The notes beneath the pieces are model-generated. The model made no database searches, had not been told where the DNA came from, and saw nothing but the letters and a program-made list of their open reading frames with translations. From JAPLDP01 sp964628285 (GTDB lineage Bacteria; Bacteroidota; Bacteroidia; Bacteroidales; JAGONC01): DNA of 28,066 nucleotides. The position numbers and the translations under genes were made by a program. The stretch spans positions 1-28,066 of the forward strand of contig CAZVNP010000043.1 of assembly GCA_964628285.1 (NCBI GenBank). Direction: 5' to 3'. This document shows positions 1-8,398 of the stretch, piece by piece. Within the stretch, counting starts at the first letter, position 1; the number at the start of each line of letters is the position of its first letter.

Positions 1-244
1 TCCGAATGAAACATTACGAAAATTATGCTGTATTATTTAGGTCGTCATGTATAATAAATCTTTCAATAAGGTAATAATTTGATTTATATATTTTTTTGAT
101 AATATAATAATTTTTATTTTGAAAGCCGTAAATGATAATATTTAAATCAGTAAGTTCCAATTTTCTTTTGAACTTAATGAGGTCAATAAAGCTTTTTTCT
201 CACAAAATTATGACATTTAAGCATATTAAATTCATTTAATTTTC
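1..244. other. AT-rich intergenic stretch, no gene seen
   Basis: Very AT-rich sequence with runs of T and A and no open frame of useful length on either strand. It lies beyond the 3' end of the decayed group II intron, so it may be the old flanking DNA of the intron target. I see no recognisable RNA gene or repeat in it. Confidence 0.5.
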
Positions 245-274
245 CGTATAGGGCAATTCGTTACCTCTTCGCTC

Positions 275-312
275 CACCACAGACCCATACAAGCGGTTTT
301 CCCGCATACGGT
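275..312 (-). ncRNA. Group II intron domain V-like hairpin
   Basis: On the minus strand a stem of about 10 bp (CCGTATGCGG paired with the CCGC..GTATGG side, with a small bulge) is capped by GAAA and lies directly 3' of the maturase remnant. Domain V is the catalytic core of group II ribozymes and is their best conserved part. The following 25 or so bases would be domain VI, but pairing there is poor, which fits decay. Confidence 0.6.
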
Positions 313-331
313 TCCTCTGAATACAGTTTCG

Positions 332-710
332 CTAAAGAATACTGCGATATATCTTGGACTTGAGTAACGGATTCCATTCTTCTATCAGCTTTACATACTT
401 TTCTCAGTTCCATCGACGCTTTCCTCCATGGCGATTCAGCCAATAATGGAGCCGGCGCTTGGTCTGTTCACAGTAAACGTTTAATTTTCTATTGTTGAAT
501 GTTATTCCGTAATACTCATAATGCCCTCTCAGCTTTTGGTTCACCTCAATAATGGATAAATCCTAAAAAGTCAAAGCTTCTTGGCTTTTGTCCATCCTTC
601 TCATCAAATTCTATCAGCCTCTCTTTATATAGTATTTGTAATGGCTGGTGTTGCGACTTGCCCGGTTTGAACCCGTACGACGTGTCGTAGGATATTTCTT
701 CATTTTGTGT
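332..710 (-). pseudogene. ltrA-like: Group II intron reverse transcriptase/maturase, deleted and interrupted
   Basis: Three collinear blocks of the intron-encoded protein can be read on the minus strand. Near 680-650 there is a block with SYGFKPGKS, the RT motif usually seen as YGFRPGRS. Near 600-545 a block ends in FDFLGFIHY, followed by a stop where the family normally continues. Near 540-332 a block contains KLRGHYEYYG and WLNRHGGKRRWN, the maturase X-domain region. A TGA stands where the family has tryptophan after RRWN, and the usual ~50 residues between FLGFxHY and LRGHY are missing. The catalytic YADD portion of the RT is also absent. The protein is therefore a fossil made by internal deletions and point stops. 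Family assignment is from motif recognition only. Confidence 0.72.
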
Positions 711-1013
711 ATCAGCCGTACTCTCAGACTTGGACCGGACAATTTGACCTCACTCTTCACAGACATATAGTGCTGCTCACATCTATTCGACAATGTAAGC
801 TCCATGCCAAAACTGTTCATTTTGGAGCTTTATAATACAGCTTTTACACTCCCTGTGCACGCTTCGTGCAAACATCTCTGCTTACTACGGAATATTCGGT
901 TTTGGCTGCCGGTTAAGCTTTACCAATCAGGATTGTTCACCTGAAGGTATCCTTCGATCGGTTTCAAAGAATTTTCTTATTCCCCTCTCATGGGCTTAAC
1001 TTGGCGCGACGAC

Positions 1014-1056
1014 TTTCGACGTTCGAAATTTTCACTTCGAACATCTAACGTCGAAA
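1014..1056. repeat. Nested inverted repeat, TTTCGACG ... CGTCGAAA
   Basis: Outer arms TTTCGACG (1014-1021) and CGTCGAAA (1049-1056) match perfectly, and inner arms GTTCGAA and TTCGAAC also pair. It lies between the intron remnant and the nuo terminator hairpin and is followed by two copies of the 7-mer ATCGACA (1057-1070). Its function is unknown. It could be a stem-loop at the old intron insertion site or a small dispersed palindrome. Confidence 0.5.
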
Positions 1057-1076
1057 ATCGACAATCGACAATCAGC

Positions 1077-1139
1077 CCCCTCACCTTCCAGGAGAAAGCC
1101 TGTCCCGCTGAAAAGCGGGAGGGCAAGGGGGTGAGGTCA
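1077..1139 (-). terminator. Hairpin repeat at the end of nuoN (likely terminator, dispersed family copy 1)
   Basis: Outer arms CCTCACC and GGTGAGG enclose an inner stem CCCGCT-GAAA-AGCGGG. The last three bases on the minus-strand reading supply the TGA stop of nuoN. The same family, with CCTCACCCC/GGGGTGAGG-type arms, recurs at 7401-7449, 20853-20890 and 24974-25021. Its location at the end of the 13-gene operon fits a transcription terminator, although no clear U-tract follows. Confidence 0.55.
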
Positions 1140-2555
1140 TAATGAAAACTTCCCGATAATATCTAACAGCCATTCCGGGATGACTCCCAACAGGAGGATG
1201 ACGGCGGCGATGACGGCCAGCACCACGTGGCCCAGAAAAGGCAGCGCCGGCACGTTTTCTTTACCGGTGCTGTGGAACATGGTGGCGACGACCCTCAGGT
1301 AATAGTATAATCCGATGACGCTGTTGACGATGAGGACGAAGGCCAGCAGCCACAGCCCCGACCCGACACCTGCCAGCACCAGGTAAAACTTGGCGATGAA
1401 GCCTGCCGTGATGGGTATCCCCGCCAGCGACAGCAGGGTGAGTGTGAACACGATGGCTATCCAGGGCCGGCGCCAGAAGAGGCCCCTGTAATCATCGAAG
1501 CTGTCGGCGTCGCGTTGCACAGTTGACAGGATGGCGATGACGCCGAAGGTACCCAGCGAGGTGATGATATAGGCGATGAGGTAGAAGATGGCCGCCTGGA
1601 TGCCGGCGGAAGTGCCGGCCAGCAACATGATCAGCAGGTAACCCAGGTGGGCGATAGAAGAATAGGCCAGCAGCCTCTTCATGTTGGTCTGGCGCAGTGC
1701 CAGAAAGTTGCCGATGAACATCGACAGGATGGCGATGACGGTGATGATAACGACGAGGGCATGGTTCTGATGCCCCCTGATATCCACGAAGAAACGCAGG
1801 ATGACGGCGATCACAGCACCTTTGGATATGGTGGCGATATAGGTTGTGACCGGTGCCGGGGCGCCCTGGTACACGTCGGGTGTCCACATATGAAAAGGAG
1901 CCACCGCCAGCTTAAAGCCCACACCCACGATGATCATGCCGGCGCCCACCATGATAAAGGGTGACACAGCCTTCGCCGTCACGAAATATGAAGACAGCTC
2001 ATTGAAATTCATGGTCCCCGTCCCCGTGTAGACCAGTGCCATGCCAAACAACAGAATAGCCGCCGACACGGAGGCCAGGATGAGGTACTTGACACCCGCT
2101 TCGACGGACTGGTCACGTTGCCGCAGATAGCCGATAAGAATATACAAGGTGACGCTCAGTGTCTCAAGGCCCAAAAAAAAGGTGACGAAATGGTTCGCCG
2201 CCGCCAGGATGGAAGCACCCAGCGCCGAGACAAAAAGGATGATAAAATACTCTTCCTTCACAACGCTCTGCCGTCGGAAGTAAACATATGACAGGATGGT
2301 CACCAGCATACACCCGAACAGGATGATGCCGGTGAAAAGATAACTGTAAGTGTCGAAGATGAACAGCGGAGCGATGGCATGAGGAGCATACGGCATGACA
2401 TAAGAAACTGACAGGAAAGCCAGCAGGAACGCCAGGAACGAGAAGGCAGCGATGACCGTATAATTCCTCACGAAGGTGATTGTGACCATGATGAGGATGG
2501 GCGCTACCGAGATGATCAGTAACGGTATGAGGCATATGAAATCCAATCCTGTCAT
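1137..2555 (-). CDS. nuoN: NADH-quinone oxidoreductase subunit N
   Basis: A membrane-arm subunit of complex I and one of the three antiporter-like proteins that move protons. The 472-residue product is almost entirely hydrophobic with about 14 predicted helices. It carries the family motif around PFHMWTPDVYQGAPAPVT near the middle, including the lysine/histidine-rich core helices of the proton channel. The ATG at 2555 is chosen over an in-frame TTG at 2582 because it begins with a normal hydrophobic first helix and lies 7 bp after the nuoM stop. It is the last gene of the operon, and its TGA stop is formed by the adjoining hairpin repeat. The length is normal for the family. Confidence 0.96.
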   Translation of the reverse strand: MTGLDFICLIPLLIISVAPILIMVTITFVRNYTVIAAFSFLAFLLAFLSVSYVMPYAPHAIAPLFIFDTYSYLFTGIILFGCMLVTILSYVYFRRQSVVKEEYFIILFVSALGASILAAANHFVTFFLGLETLSVTLYILIGYLRQRDQSVEAGVKYLILASVSAAILLFGMALVYTGTGTMNFNELSSYFVTAKAVSPFIMVGAGMIIVGVGFKLAVAPFHMWTPDVYQGAPAPVTTYIATISKGAVIAVILRFFVDIRGHQNHALVVIITVIAILSMFIGNFLALRQTNMKRLLAYSSIAHLGYLLIMLLAGTSAGIQAAIFYLIAYIITSLGTFGVIAILSTVQRDADSFDDYRGLFWRRPWIAIVFTLTLLSLAGIPITAGFIAKFYLVLAGVGSGLWLLAFVLIVNSVIGLYYYLRVVATMFHSTGKENVPALPFLGHVVLAVIAAVILLLGVIPEWLLDIIGKFSL

Positions 2556-2562
2556 GATCTGT

Positions 2563-4110
2563 TTATTTTTGTTCCGCTTCAAACACGGCGGGCAGATAAA
2601 AGGTGTTCTGTTTGTCTTTCACCTTTCCCTCCTTCAGCACATAATGGGCTTTCGCCTCGAGCGATTTTGCCAGTGCCGGTTTAGCCGTATCCAGCACCTG
2701 TTGCGGTGATACGCCGAGGTATACGATGGCGGCGACCATCACACCCATAACGAAGGCCTCTCGCAAATTGAGGTCGTTCATCTTCAAGGTCGTATCAACA
2801 GCGCCATGAAACACTTTCTGTATTATCTTCAGCGAGTAGATCGTAGCCACGATGAGGCCGACGCTGGCGATGACAGCCATGAGGATGTTGGTCTGGAAGG
2901 TGCCGGCCAAAATGAGGAATTCGGCGATGAAGTTACCCAGTCCCGGCAACCCCAGTGATGCCATGGCGAAGACGAGACCCATGGCGCCCAGGACCGGAGT
3001 CTGATGCCAAAGCCCTCCCATGCGGGCTACATCGCGTGTGTGTATCCGCTCCTGTATCTGTCCCACCATGATAAAGAGAGCCCCTGTGCTGATGCCGTGG
3101 GCGATGATCTGCACCATCACGCCCTGGTAAGCCATCGCATTGAAAGCAAAGACACCGAGCATGATAAAACCCATGTGGCTCACGCTGGTATAAGCCACCA
3201 AACGTTTAAGATCGGTCTGAGCAAAGGCCAGCTTGGCGCCGTACAGGATGCCGATCACTCCCAGCACCATACCCAACGGTGCGAAAGTGGCGGCAGCACC
3301 GGGGAAAAGAGGGACGATGAAACGCAGCAGGCCATAGGCTCCTGTTTTCAGCATCAGGCCTGCGAGGATGAGGCTGCCGGCCGTGGGCGCCTCGGTGTGG
3401 GCGTCGGGGAGCCAGTTATGGAAGGGCACCACGGGCAGCTTCACCATGAAAGCCATCAGGAAACCCACCATGACAATGAAAGCCACCACGGGCGACATGG
3501 TGGTGCCCAGCAACGCCTGGTAATCAAAGGTGTAAATGCCGGTATGCCGGCCGTGGATGAGATACAGGGCCAGGATCGACAGGAACATCAGCAGGCCGCC
3601 GGCCTGGGTGAAGATGAAAAATTTGTAGGAGGCATAAATGCGGTTCTCATGGCCCCAGATTCCGATAAGAAAGTACATGGGTATGAGCATCAGCTCCCAG
3701 AAAAAGTAAAACAGGAACAGGTCCATGGCAAGGAACACGCCGGCGAGGCCTGCCAGTATCCACAGGATGTTGAAATGGAAAAAGCCGACGTTTTTCTGTA
3801 TCTCTTTCCATGATATGAGCACGGCCAGAATACCGAGGAAGAAAGTAAGGAACAGCATCATCACGCTCAGGCCGTCGAGGGCCAGGTGAAGGCTGATGCC
3901 CAGGCGGGGTATCCAGGGAACGTTATAATCGATGAGCCAGGTCCCCTGGCCATAGGTGTGGTGCAGGGCAAAGGCGATGATCAGGATGACGGTGTCGGCC
4001 AGAAGCGCTGCCAGGGAGATGATCCGAGCTACGACGCTATTCCATTTCCCCGTGAGCCAGGCCAGCAGCCCTGCGGCCAGTAAGATGAGTATCAGAACAA
4101 CCAGGATCAT
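2563..4110 (-). CDS. nuoM: NADH-quinone oxidoreductase subunit M
   Basis: A second antiporter-like proton channel of the complex I membrane arm, 515 residues and highly hydrophobic. The signature block PFHNWLPDAHTEAPTAGS, with its conserved channel residues, and a preceding VKLP lysine region are present, as is the FFWELMLIPMYFLIG helix with the conserved glutamate. The ATG at 4110 overlaps the nuoL stop by 4 bp (ATGA), indicating translational coupling. An upstream in-frame extension to 4284 lies inside nuoL and gives an arginine-rich, non-family N-terminus, so it is rejected. The C-terminus has a charged tail of about 30 residues after the last helix. Confidence 0.96.
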   Translation of the reverse strand: MILVVLILILLAAGLLAWLTGKWNSVVARIISLAALLADTVILIIAFALHHTYGQGTWLIDYNVPWIPRLGISLHLALDGLSVMMLFLTFFLGILAVLISWKEIQKNVGFFHFNILWILAGLAGVFLAMDLFLFYFFWELMLIPMYFLIGIWGHENRIYASYKFFIFTQAGGLLMFLSILALYLIHGRHTGIYTFDYQALLGTTMSPVVAFIVMVGFLMAFMVKLPVVPFHNWLPDAHTEAPTAGSLILAGLMLKTGAYGLLRFIVPLFPGAAATFAPLGMVLGVIGILYGAKLAFAQTDLKRLVAYTSVSHMGFIMLGVFAFNAMAYQGVMVQIIAHGISTGALFIMVGQIQERIHTRDVARMGGLWHQTPVLGAMGLVFAMASLGLPGLGNFIAEFLILAGTFQTNILMAVIASVGLIVATIYSLKIIQKVFHGAVDTTLKMNDLNLREAFVMGVMVAAIVYLGVSPQQVLDTAKPALAKSLEAKAHYVLKEGKVKDKQNTFYLPAVFEAEQK

Positions 4111-5984
4111 AAATACAGTATAATGGTTACTACCAGGACCACTCCGATCGATATGGCCATTACATACCACCGCAGCCTGCCGGTCTGGGTGCGGGTCATC
4201 ACGCTGTGCATGAAACCGGTGACGGCGGCTATGCCGGAATAGAACAGGTCGATGAAATCCTCTTTGTCTATCTCGGAGAGCCATACGACAGGCCGGACGA
4301 AGAGCCTGTCGTAAAGCCAGTCAAATCCCAATCCCATGTATAAAAATATGCTTACTGCACTCCTGCGGAAAGCCTCGGCGAAGCCTTTTCTCTTCAGGAA
4401 CAGCACATACGCCGCATAGATGCCTGCCAGTGAGACGATCCCAGAGATAACCTGAAAAAACGTTTCCATATGCATGCCGGGATTCATCACGACATGCGGC
4501 AGCGTTTTATCGACAAAAGTGGAGAAAGGGTGAAAGTTACCCATATTGCCGGGCAGTCCCACGAATCCCCCAATGACCGACAACGTCGCCAGAATAGATA
4601 CCGGTATGAGCGTGGTCAGTCCGGGTTTGCGGGTAATGGCCGTTTTAGCCTCTCCGAAAAAGGCGATGAAGACCATCCTGAAGGTGTAGAGTGATGTCAG
4701 CAGGGCGCCTACGAGTCCTGCGAGCCACAGCCACGGGCTGCCATGCTCCGACGACCAGGCATACCACAGGATCTGGTCTTTGCTATAGAAGCCCGCCGTT
4801 ACCAATGGCAGGGCGGCGAGGGAGGCGGAGCCTATGAGAAAGGTGATGAAGGTGACGGGTAATTTTTTTATCAGGCCTCCCATTTTGAATATATCATGTT
4901 CATCGTCGAGGGCCACGATGACTATGCCGCCGGCGAGGAATAAGAGGGCTTTGAAGAAAGCATGGATCATAAAATGAAAGATGGCTGCGGACCAGGCTCC
5001 TATTCCGAGGGCCAGGAACATATAACCTATCTGGCTGATGGTGGAGTATGCCAGCACGCGTTTCAGGTCGTGCTGTCCCAGGGCGGCGAGGCCGGCCACC
5101 AGCAGTGTGACGGCGCCGATGATGGCCACGGTCATCTGCACGGCAGGAGCCAGGGTAAAGAGGACGTTTGTGCGTGCGATGAGGTAGACGCCGGCGGTGA
5201 CCATGGTGGCGGCATGGATGAGAGCGCTCACCGGTGAGGGGCCCGCCATGGCGTCGGGGAGCCAGGTCTGCAACGGCAGCTGTGCCGACTTGCCCAAGGC
5301 ACCACCCAGCAGCAGCGCGGCCGAGGCCACGGCCGGCGGTGACCCTGCCACCCATTTCAATGACGCCTGCTGCATGAGATCCTGTATATTGAGTGTGCCC
5401 AGGTTGACATACAACAGGAAGAGGCCTATGATCATAGCCGTATCGCCGACACGTGTCACGATGAAGGCCTTGCGCGCCGCATAGCCGTTGGCGGGATCCT
5501 TATACCAGAAGCCTATGAGCAGGTAGCTGCACAGCCCCACGCCTTCCCATCCCAGGTATAGCAGCAACAGGTTGCCGGCCAGCACCAGGAGGAGCATGGA
5601 GCCCACGAACAGGTTCATGTAAGCGAAGAAACGTATGATGCCCTCGTCGTCGGCCATGTGCTCAACGGAATAGATATGGATGAGAGCGCCCACGAAAGTG
5701 ATCACGAAGACGAAAACCAACGCCAGGGTATCGAGCCGCAGGGTGATGGCGGCCCGGAAGCCGCCGGCAGTGAGCCAGTGCCATAATGTCACCGTGTAAG
5801 CTCCGTCCGCCGGCGGTGATATTATGAAGGCGATGCCCACGATGATCATAAGCACAGCCGAAAGGGTTACAGAGCCTGCCCCGAGGAACGACACGGCACG
5901 GCGTCCCAGCAGCTTGCCGAAGAGGGCGATGACCAGAAAGCCCAGCAGAGGTATGCCCGGTATAAGCGCTATCAGTGCCGTCAT
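4107..5984 (-). CDS. nuoL: NADH-quinone oxidoreductase subunit L
   Basis: The largest antiporter-like subunit of complex I, at the far end of the membrane arm. It is 625 residues long, with the usual long amphipathic connecting helix expected near the C-terminus. Conserved features seen include the NLLLLYLGWEGVGLCSYLLIGFWY helix region and the channel block LPLQTWLPDAMAGPSPVSALIHAATMV (described here in parts). The start ATG overlaps the nuoK stop by 4 bp and its own stop overlaps the nuoM start by 4 bp, so K, L and M look translationally coupled. Length and motif order match the family, and nothing looks broken. Confidence 0.97.
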   Translation of the reverse strand: MTALIALIPGIPLLGFLVIALFGKLLGRRAVSFLGAGSVTLSAVLMIIVGIAFIISPPADGAYTVTLWHWLTAGGFRAAITLRLDTLALVFVFVITFVGALIHIYSVEHMADDEGIIRFFAYMNLFVGSMLLLVLAGNLLLLYLGWEGVGLCSYLLIGFWYKDPANGYAARKAFIVTRVGDTAMIIGLFLLYVNLGTLNIQDLMQQASLKWVAGSPPAVASAALLLGGALGKSAQLPLQTWLPDAMAGPSPVSALIHAATMVTAGVYLIARTNVLFTLAPAVQMTVAIIGAVTLLVAGLAALGQHDLKRVLAYSTISQIGYMFLALGIGAWSAAIFHFMIHAFFKALLFLAGGIVIVALDDEHDIFKMGGLIKKLPVTFITFLIGSASLAALPLVTAGFYSKDQILWYAWSSEHGSPWLWLAGLVGALLTSLYTFRMVFIAFFGEAKTAITRKPGLTTLIPVSILATLSVIGGFVGLPGNMGNFHPFSTFVDKTLPHVVMNPGMHMETFFQVISGIVSLAGIYAAYVLFLKRKGFAEAFRRSAVSIFLYMGLGFDWLYDRLFVRPVVWLSEIDKEDFIDLFYSGIAAVTGFMHSVMTRTQTGRLRWYVMAISIGVVLVVTIILYL

Positions 5985-6304
5985 GATTCCGTTGTTTTAT
6001 CCTTAAGCTTGTTCATGGCATCCGCATCGAGCGTTTTATAATGATGGTACATCTGTAATATCAAAGCGAGTCCCACCGACACCTCGGAGGCAGCTATGGC
6101 CAGGATGAAGATGAACATCACCTGTCCGTCGGTCTGGATCCAGTGAGCCCCGGCGATGACAAAGACCAGACCGGCGCTGTTGAGCATGATCTCGATCGAC
6201 ATGAGCATGAAGATGATGTTCCGGCGCACCAGCAACCCTACCAACCCCATCAGGAAGAGAAGGGAGGCCAGCAGGATCTGTATGTCCAGTGATACGGTGA
6301 CCAT
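5981..6304 (-). CDS. nuoK: NADH-quinone oxidoreductase subunit K
   Basis: A small membrane subunit of complex I, 107 residues with three hydrophobic helices. It carries the conserved glutamates of the family in helix 2 (SIEIMLNSAGLVF) and helix 3 (AIAASEVSVGLAL), which lie on the central hydrophilic axis used for proton transfer. It begins 11 bp after nuoJ and overlaps nuoL by 4 bp. The C-terminal tail is charged. The length is typical. Confidence 0.95.
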   Translation of the reverse strand: MVTVSLDIQILLASLLFLMGLVGLLVRRNIIFMLMSIEIMLNSAGLVFVIAGAHWIQTDGQVMFIFILAIAASEVSVGLALILQMYHHYKTLDADAMNKLKDKTTES

Positions 6305-6315
6305 ATGGTGTTACT

Positions 6316-6834
6316 TTAACGTTTAGGAAGAAAACGGTGCAACACCTTTTTCTTCTGTTTCCCAAGATGATATGTCCCGATGATGGCTGCCAGCAGGAGC
6401 ATGCCGGCTATCTCTACTCCCAGCAGGTAAGTCGAGAACAGAGACAGGCCCACCTGCCTGGGCAGGACCACCTGGCTTTCTATCTTCTCGTAATGAAGCG
6501 TTTTCATGGCATAGATAAACTCTACGAGCAGGATGGCCGCCAATATTGACGGCACGATCCACATCCGCGGCTTAAGCCAGCGGTGCTCGAGCTCATCTTC
6601 CAAGCCTATGTTCAGCATCATGATCACAAAGATAAACAGGACCACGATGGCGCCGGCATAGATGATCACCTCCAGTGCAGCGATAAACGGTGCTCCCAGG
6701 ATGTAAAAGATCACCGAGATCGACAGCAGGGACATGATGAGATAGATGAGCGCATGGATGGCGTTGCGGCGTGTGATGGCCAACAGTGTGGAGAGAAGAG
6801 CCACAGCTGCCGCTATATAAAAAATGGTATTCAT
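6316..6834 (-). CDS. nuoJ: NADH-quinone oxidoreductase subunit J
   Basis: A complex I membrane subunit of 172 residues with five predicted helices. The third helix region EVIIYAGAIVVLFIFVIMML is the diagnostic NuoJ block, with the conserved tyrosine and glycine of the pi-bulge helix. It lies between nuoI (34 bp gap) and nuoK (11 bp gap) in the standard order. The C-terminus ends in a lysine-rich tail. Confidence 0.95.
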   Translation of the reverse strand: MNTIFYIAAAVALLSTLLAITRRNAIHALIYLIMSLLSISVIFYILGAPFIAALEVIIYAGAIVVLFIFVIMMLNIGLEDELEHRWLKPRMWIVPSILAAILLVEFIYAMKTLHYEKIESQVVLPRQVGLSLFSTYLLGVEIAGMLLLAAIIGTYHLGKQKKKVLHRFLPKR

Positions 6835-6868
6835 CGCTGACCGTTTATATGCATGTTGTCGTCCTTGT

Positions 6869-7384
6869 TCAATGTATGAGGCTTTTCAAATCCACCGGCG
6901 GTTCCTCGTTGTCTCCCTCGCCTGTTCCCTTCACGCCCATATCGACGCCGGCGACCTTGTAAAAATTATAATCGTGGTATTTACCTTCACCGCTGATCAA
7001 CAAATGCTCTTTCTCGTATACCATATCCTGACGGTTGTACTCGCCCAGCTCAAAGTCAGGTATGAGCTGTATGGCGTATGTCGGGCAGGCCTCCTCGCAC
7101 AACCCGCAAAAGATACAACGTGAGAAATTGATCCTGAAAAACACCGGGTAACGGCGGCCGTCCTCATCTTCGGCAGCCTGCAAGGCGATACAGTCAACGG
7201 GGCAGGCGGCGGCGCACAGGTTACAGGCCACACAGCGCTCCTTGCCGCTTTCATCACGCGTGAGGACGATCCTGCCACGGTACCGCGGCGGCAGGTAGGG
7301 CTTTTTCTCAGGATACATGATCGTCTCACGCCTGCGGAAGGCGTGGAGAAAAATGAGCCAGACGGTTTGCAAGATGCTGAACAT
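6869..7384 (-). CDS. nuoI: NADH-quinone oxidoreductase subunit I (2x[4Fe-4S])
   Basis: A peripheral-arm ferredoxin-like subunit, 171 residues long. It carries two [4Fe-4S] cluster motifs of the CxxCxxCxxxCP type: cysteines 51, 54, 57 and 61, and cysteines 90, 93, 96 and 100. These correspond to clusters N6a and N6b that pass electrons from NuoG towards NuoB. A short N-terminal amphipathic segment precedes the ferredoxin fold and normally anchors the subunit to the membrane arm. The gene is preceded by a 65-bp gap holding a hairpin repeat, the only repeat element inside the operon. Confidence 0.97.
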   Translation of the reverse strand: MFSILQTVWLIFLHAFRRRETIMYPEKKPYLPPRYRGRIVLTRDESGKERCVACNLCAAACPVDCIALQAAEDEDGRRYPVFFRINFSRCIFCGLCEEACPTYAIQLIPDFELGEYNRQDMVYEKEHLLISGEGKYHDYNFYKVAGVDMGVKGTGEGDNEEPPVDLKSLIH

Positions 7385-7400
7385 GCTATCGTTTTTACAA

Positions 7401-7449
7401 CCTCACCCCAAACCCCTCTCCTTTCAAGGAGAGGGGGCAGGGGGTGAGG
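7401..7449. repeat. Hairpin repeat between nuoH and nuoI (dispersed family copy 2)
   Basis: An almost perfect palindrome: CCTCACCCC, a 3-base bubble, CCCCTCTCCTT, a 2-base loop, then AAGGAGAGGGG, a bubble, GGGGTGAGG. It directly abuts the nuoH stop, whose TGA continues from the repeat edge (tca at 7450-7452). Inside an operon it could attenuate transcription or stabilise the upstream mRNA, or it may simply be a passively spreading palindrome. Related copies lie at 1077, 20853 and 24974. Confidence 0.8.
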
Positions 7450-8394
7450 TCATTTAATAAATATCAACACTGCCCCTGTCACCAACAGGTTCAGTAACAC
7501 CAACGGCAACAATATCTTCCATCCGATCTCCATAAGCTGGTCATAGCGTGGCCGTGGCAAAGAAGCCCGGAACAGGATGAACAGACAGATGAAGATGGCT
7601 GTCTTAAAGAAAAACCAGAAGGCAGGGGGCAGAAAAGAAGGCCCCAGCCATCCTCCAAAAAACAAAGTCGTTATGAGTGCCGATATAAGTGTGATACCGA
7701 GATACTCACCCACGAAGAACATCCCGAATTTCATCCCTGAATATTCGGAGTGGTAGCCTGCCACCAGCTCCCCTTCGGCTTCAGGGATGTCGAAGGGCAG
7801 TCGGTGTGTCTCGGCCAGGCCGGCGATGAGGAACACCACAAAGCCGACGAACTGGGGGAAGACAAACCACATGTGACGCTGTGCCTCCACGATCTCCCTG
7901 AGGTTAAAACTGTTCGCCATCATCACCACCCCCATCAGCGACAAGCCCATGAACACCTCATAGGTCAGCATCTGTGCCGATCCTCTCATGGATCCCAGCA
8001 ACGAATATTTGTTGTTGGAGGCCCATCCTCCCAGGACGATGCTGTAAACGCCTAACGAGGAGTTGCCAAGGAAAAAGAGAACGCCAATGTTCGAATCAAG
8101 CACTAAGAAATGATCCGTGAAGGGGATGACGGCGAAGGTGAGCAGCATGGTCATGATGAGTATGCCGGGAGCCAATACGAATACCACTTTGTCGGCGAAA
8201 GGAGGCACCCAGTCCTCCTTGAAGAAGATCTTTATCATATCGGCGGCGACCTGCAGCAGCCCGAAAGGGCCGACGCGGTTAGGGCCATAGCGGTCCTGCC
8301 ACAGGGCCAGCAGACGCCGCTCCACCCATATCAGGCCGGCCGCTATCGCCAGGACAATGACCAGAACACCGATGACAATAAGGACATACTTCAT
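7450..8394 (-). CDS. nuoH: NADH-quinone oxidoreductase subunit H
   Basis: A membrane subunit that forms the quinone-binding chamber with NuoB and NuoD; 314 residues with about eight helices. Family blocks seen are the early loop WVERRLLALWQDRYGPNRVGP and the acidic third-loop region AETHRLPFDIPEAEGELVAGYH, whose glutamates line the quinone channel. It starts 4 bp after nuoG. The stop codon TGA is immediately followed by the hairpin repeat. The length is slightly shorter than the common 320-350 residues but intact. Confidence 0.97.
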   Translation of the reverse strand: MKYVLIVIGVLVIVLAIAAGLIWVERRLLALWQDRYGPNRVGPFGLLQVAADMIKIFFKEDWVPPFADKVVFVLAPGILIMTMLLTFAVIPFTDHFLVLDSNIGVLFFLGNSSLGVYSIVLGGWASNNKYSLLGSMRGSAQMLTYEVFMGLSLMGVVMMANSFNLREIVEAQRHMWFVFPQFVGFVVFLIAGLAETHRLPFDIPEAEGELVAGYHSEYSGMKFGMFFVGEYLGITLISALITTLFFGGWLGPSFLPPAFWFFFKTAIFICLFILFRASLPRPRYDQLMEIGWKILLPLVLLNLLVTGAVLIFIK

Positions 8395-8398
8395 AAAT

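Larger units (their letters stand above)
245..1010 (-). mobile_element. Remnant of a group II intron (degenerate, 5' boundary uncertain)
   Basis: Read on the minus strand, the segment carries the expected order of a bacterial group II intron: structured 5' RNA (about 1010-820), maturase coding remnants (about 710-332), then a domain V-like hairpin (about 275-312) with a GAAA tetraloop between CCGTATGCGG and a matching CCGC..GTATGG strand. A short domain VI-like tail follows, ending near 250. The maturase is shortened by internal deletions and stop codons, so this copy cannot encode an active protein. It sits just downstream of the hairpin that ends the nuo operon. Identification rests on the maturase motifs and the domain V shape. 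The 5' end is only a guess because the usual GTGYG start was not found cleanly. Confidence 0.65.

Noticed and set aside
614..820. 68-codon minus-strand frame in the intron region as a real small protein
   Set aside because: It runs through intron RNA sequence and out of frame with the maturase block that carries the recognisable RT motif.
3004..3813. 269-codon open frame on the + strand opposite nuoM
   Set aside because: It is histidine/glutamate-rich with no family resemblance and is the mirror of a well-conserved membrane protein gene; GC-rich codon use leaves the opposite strand open.
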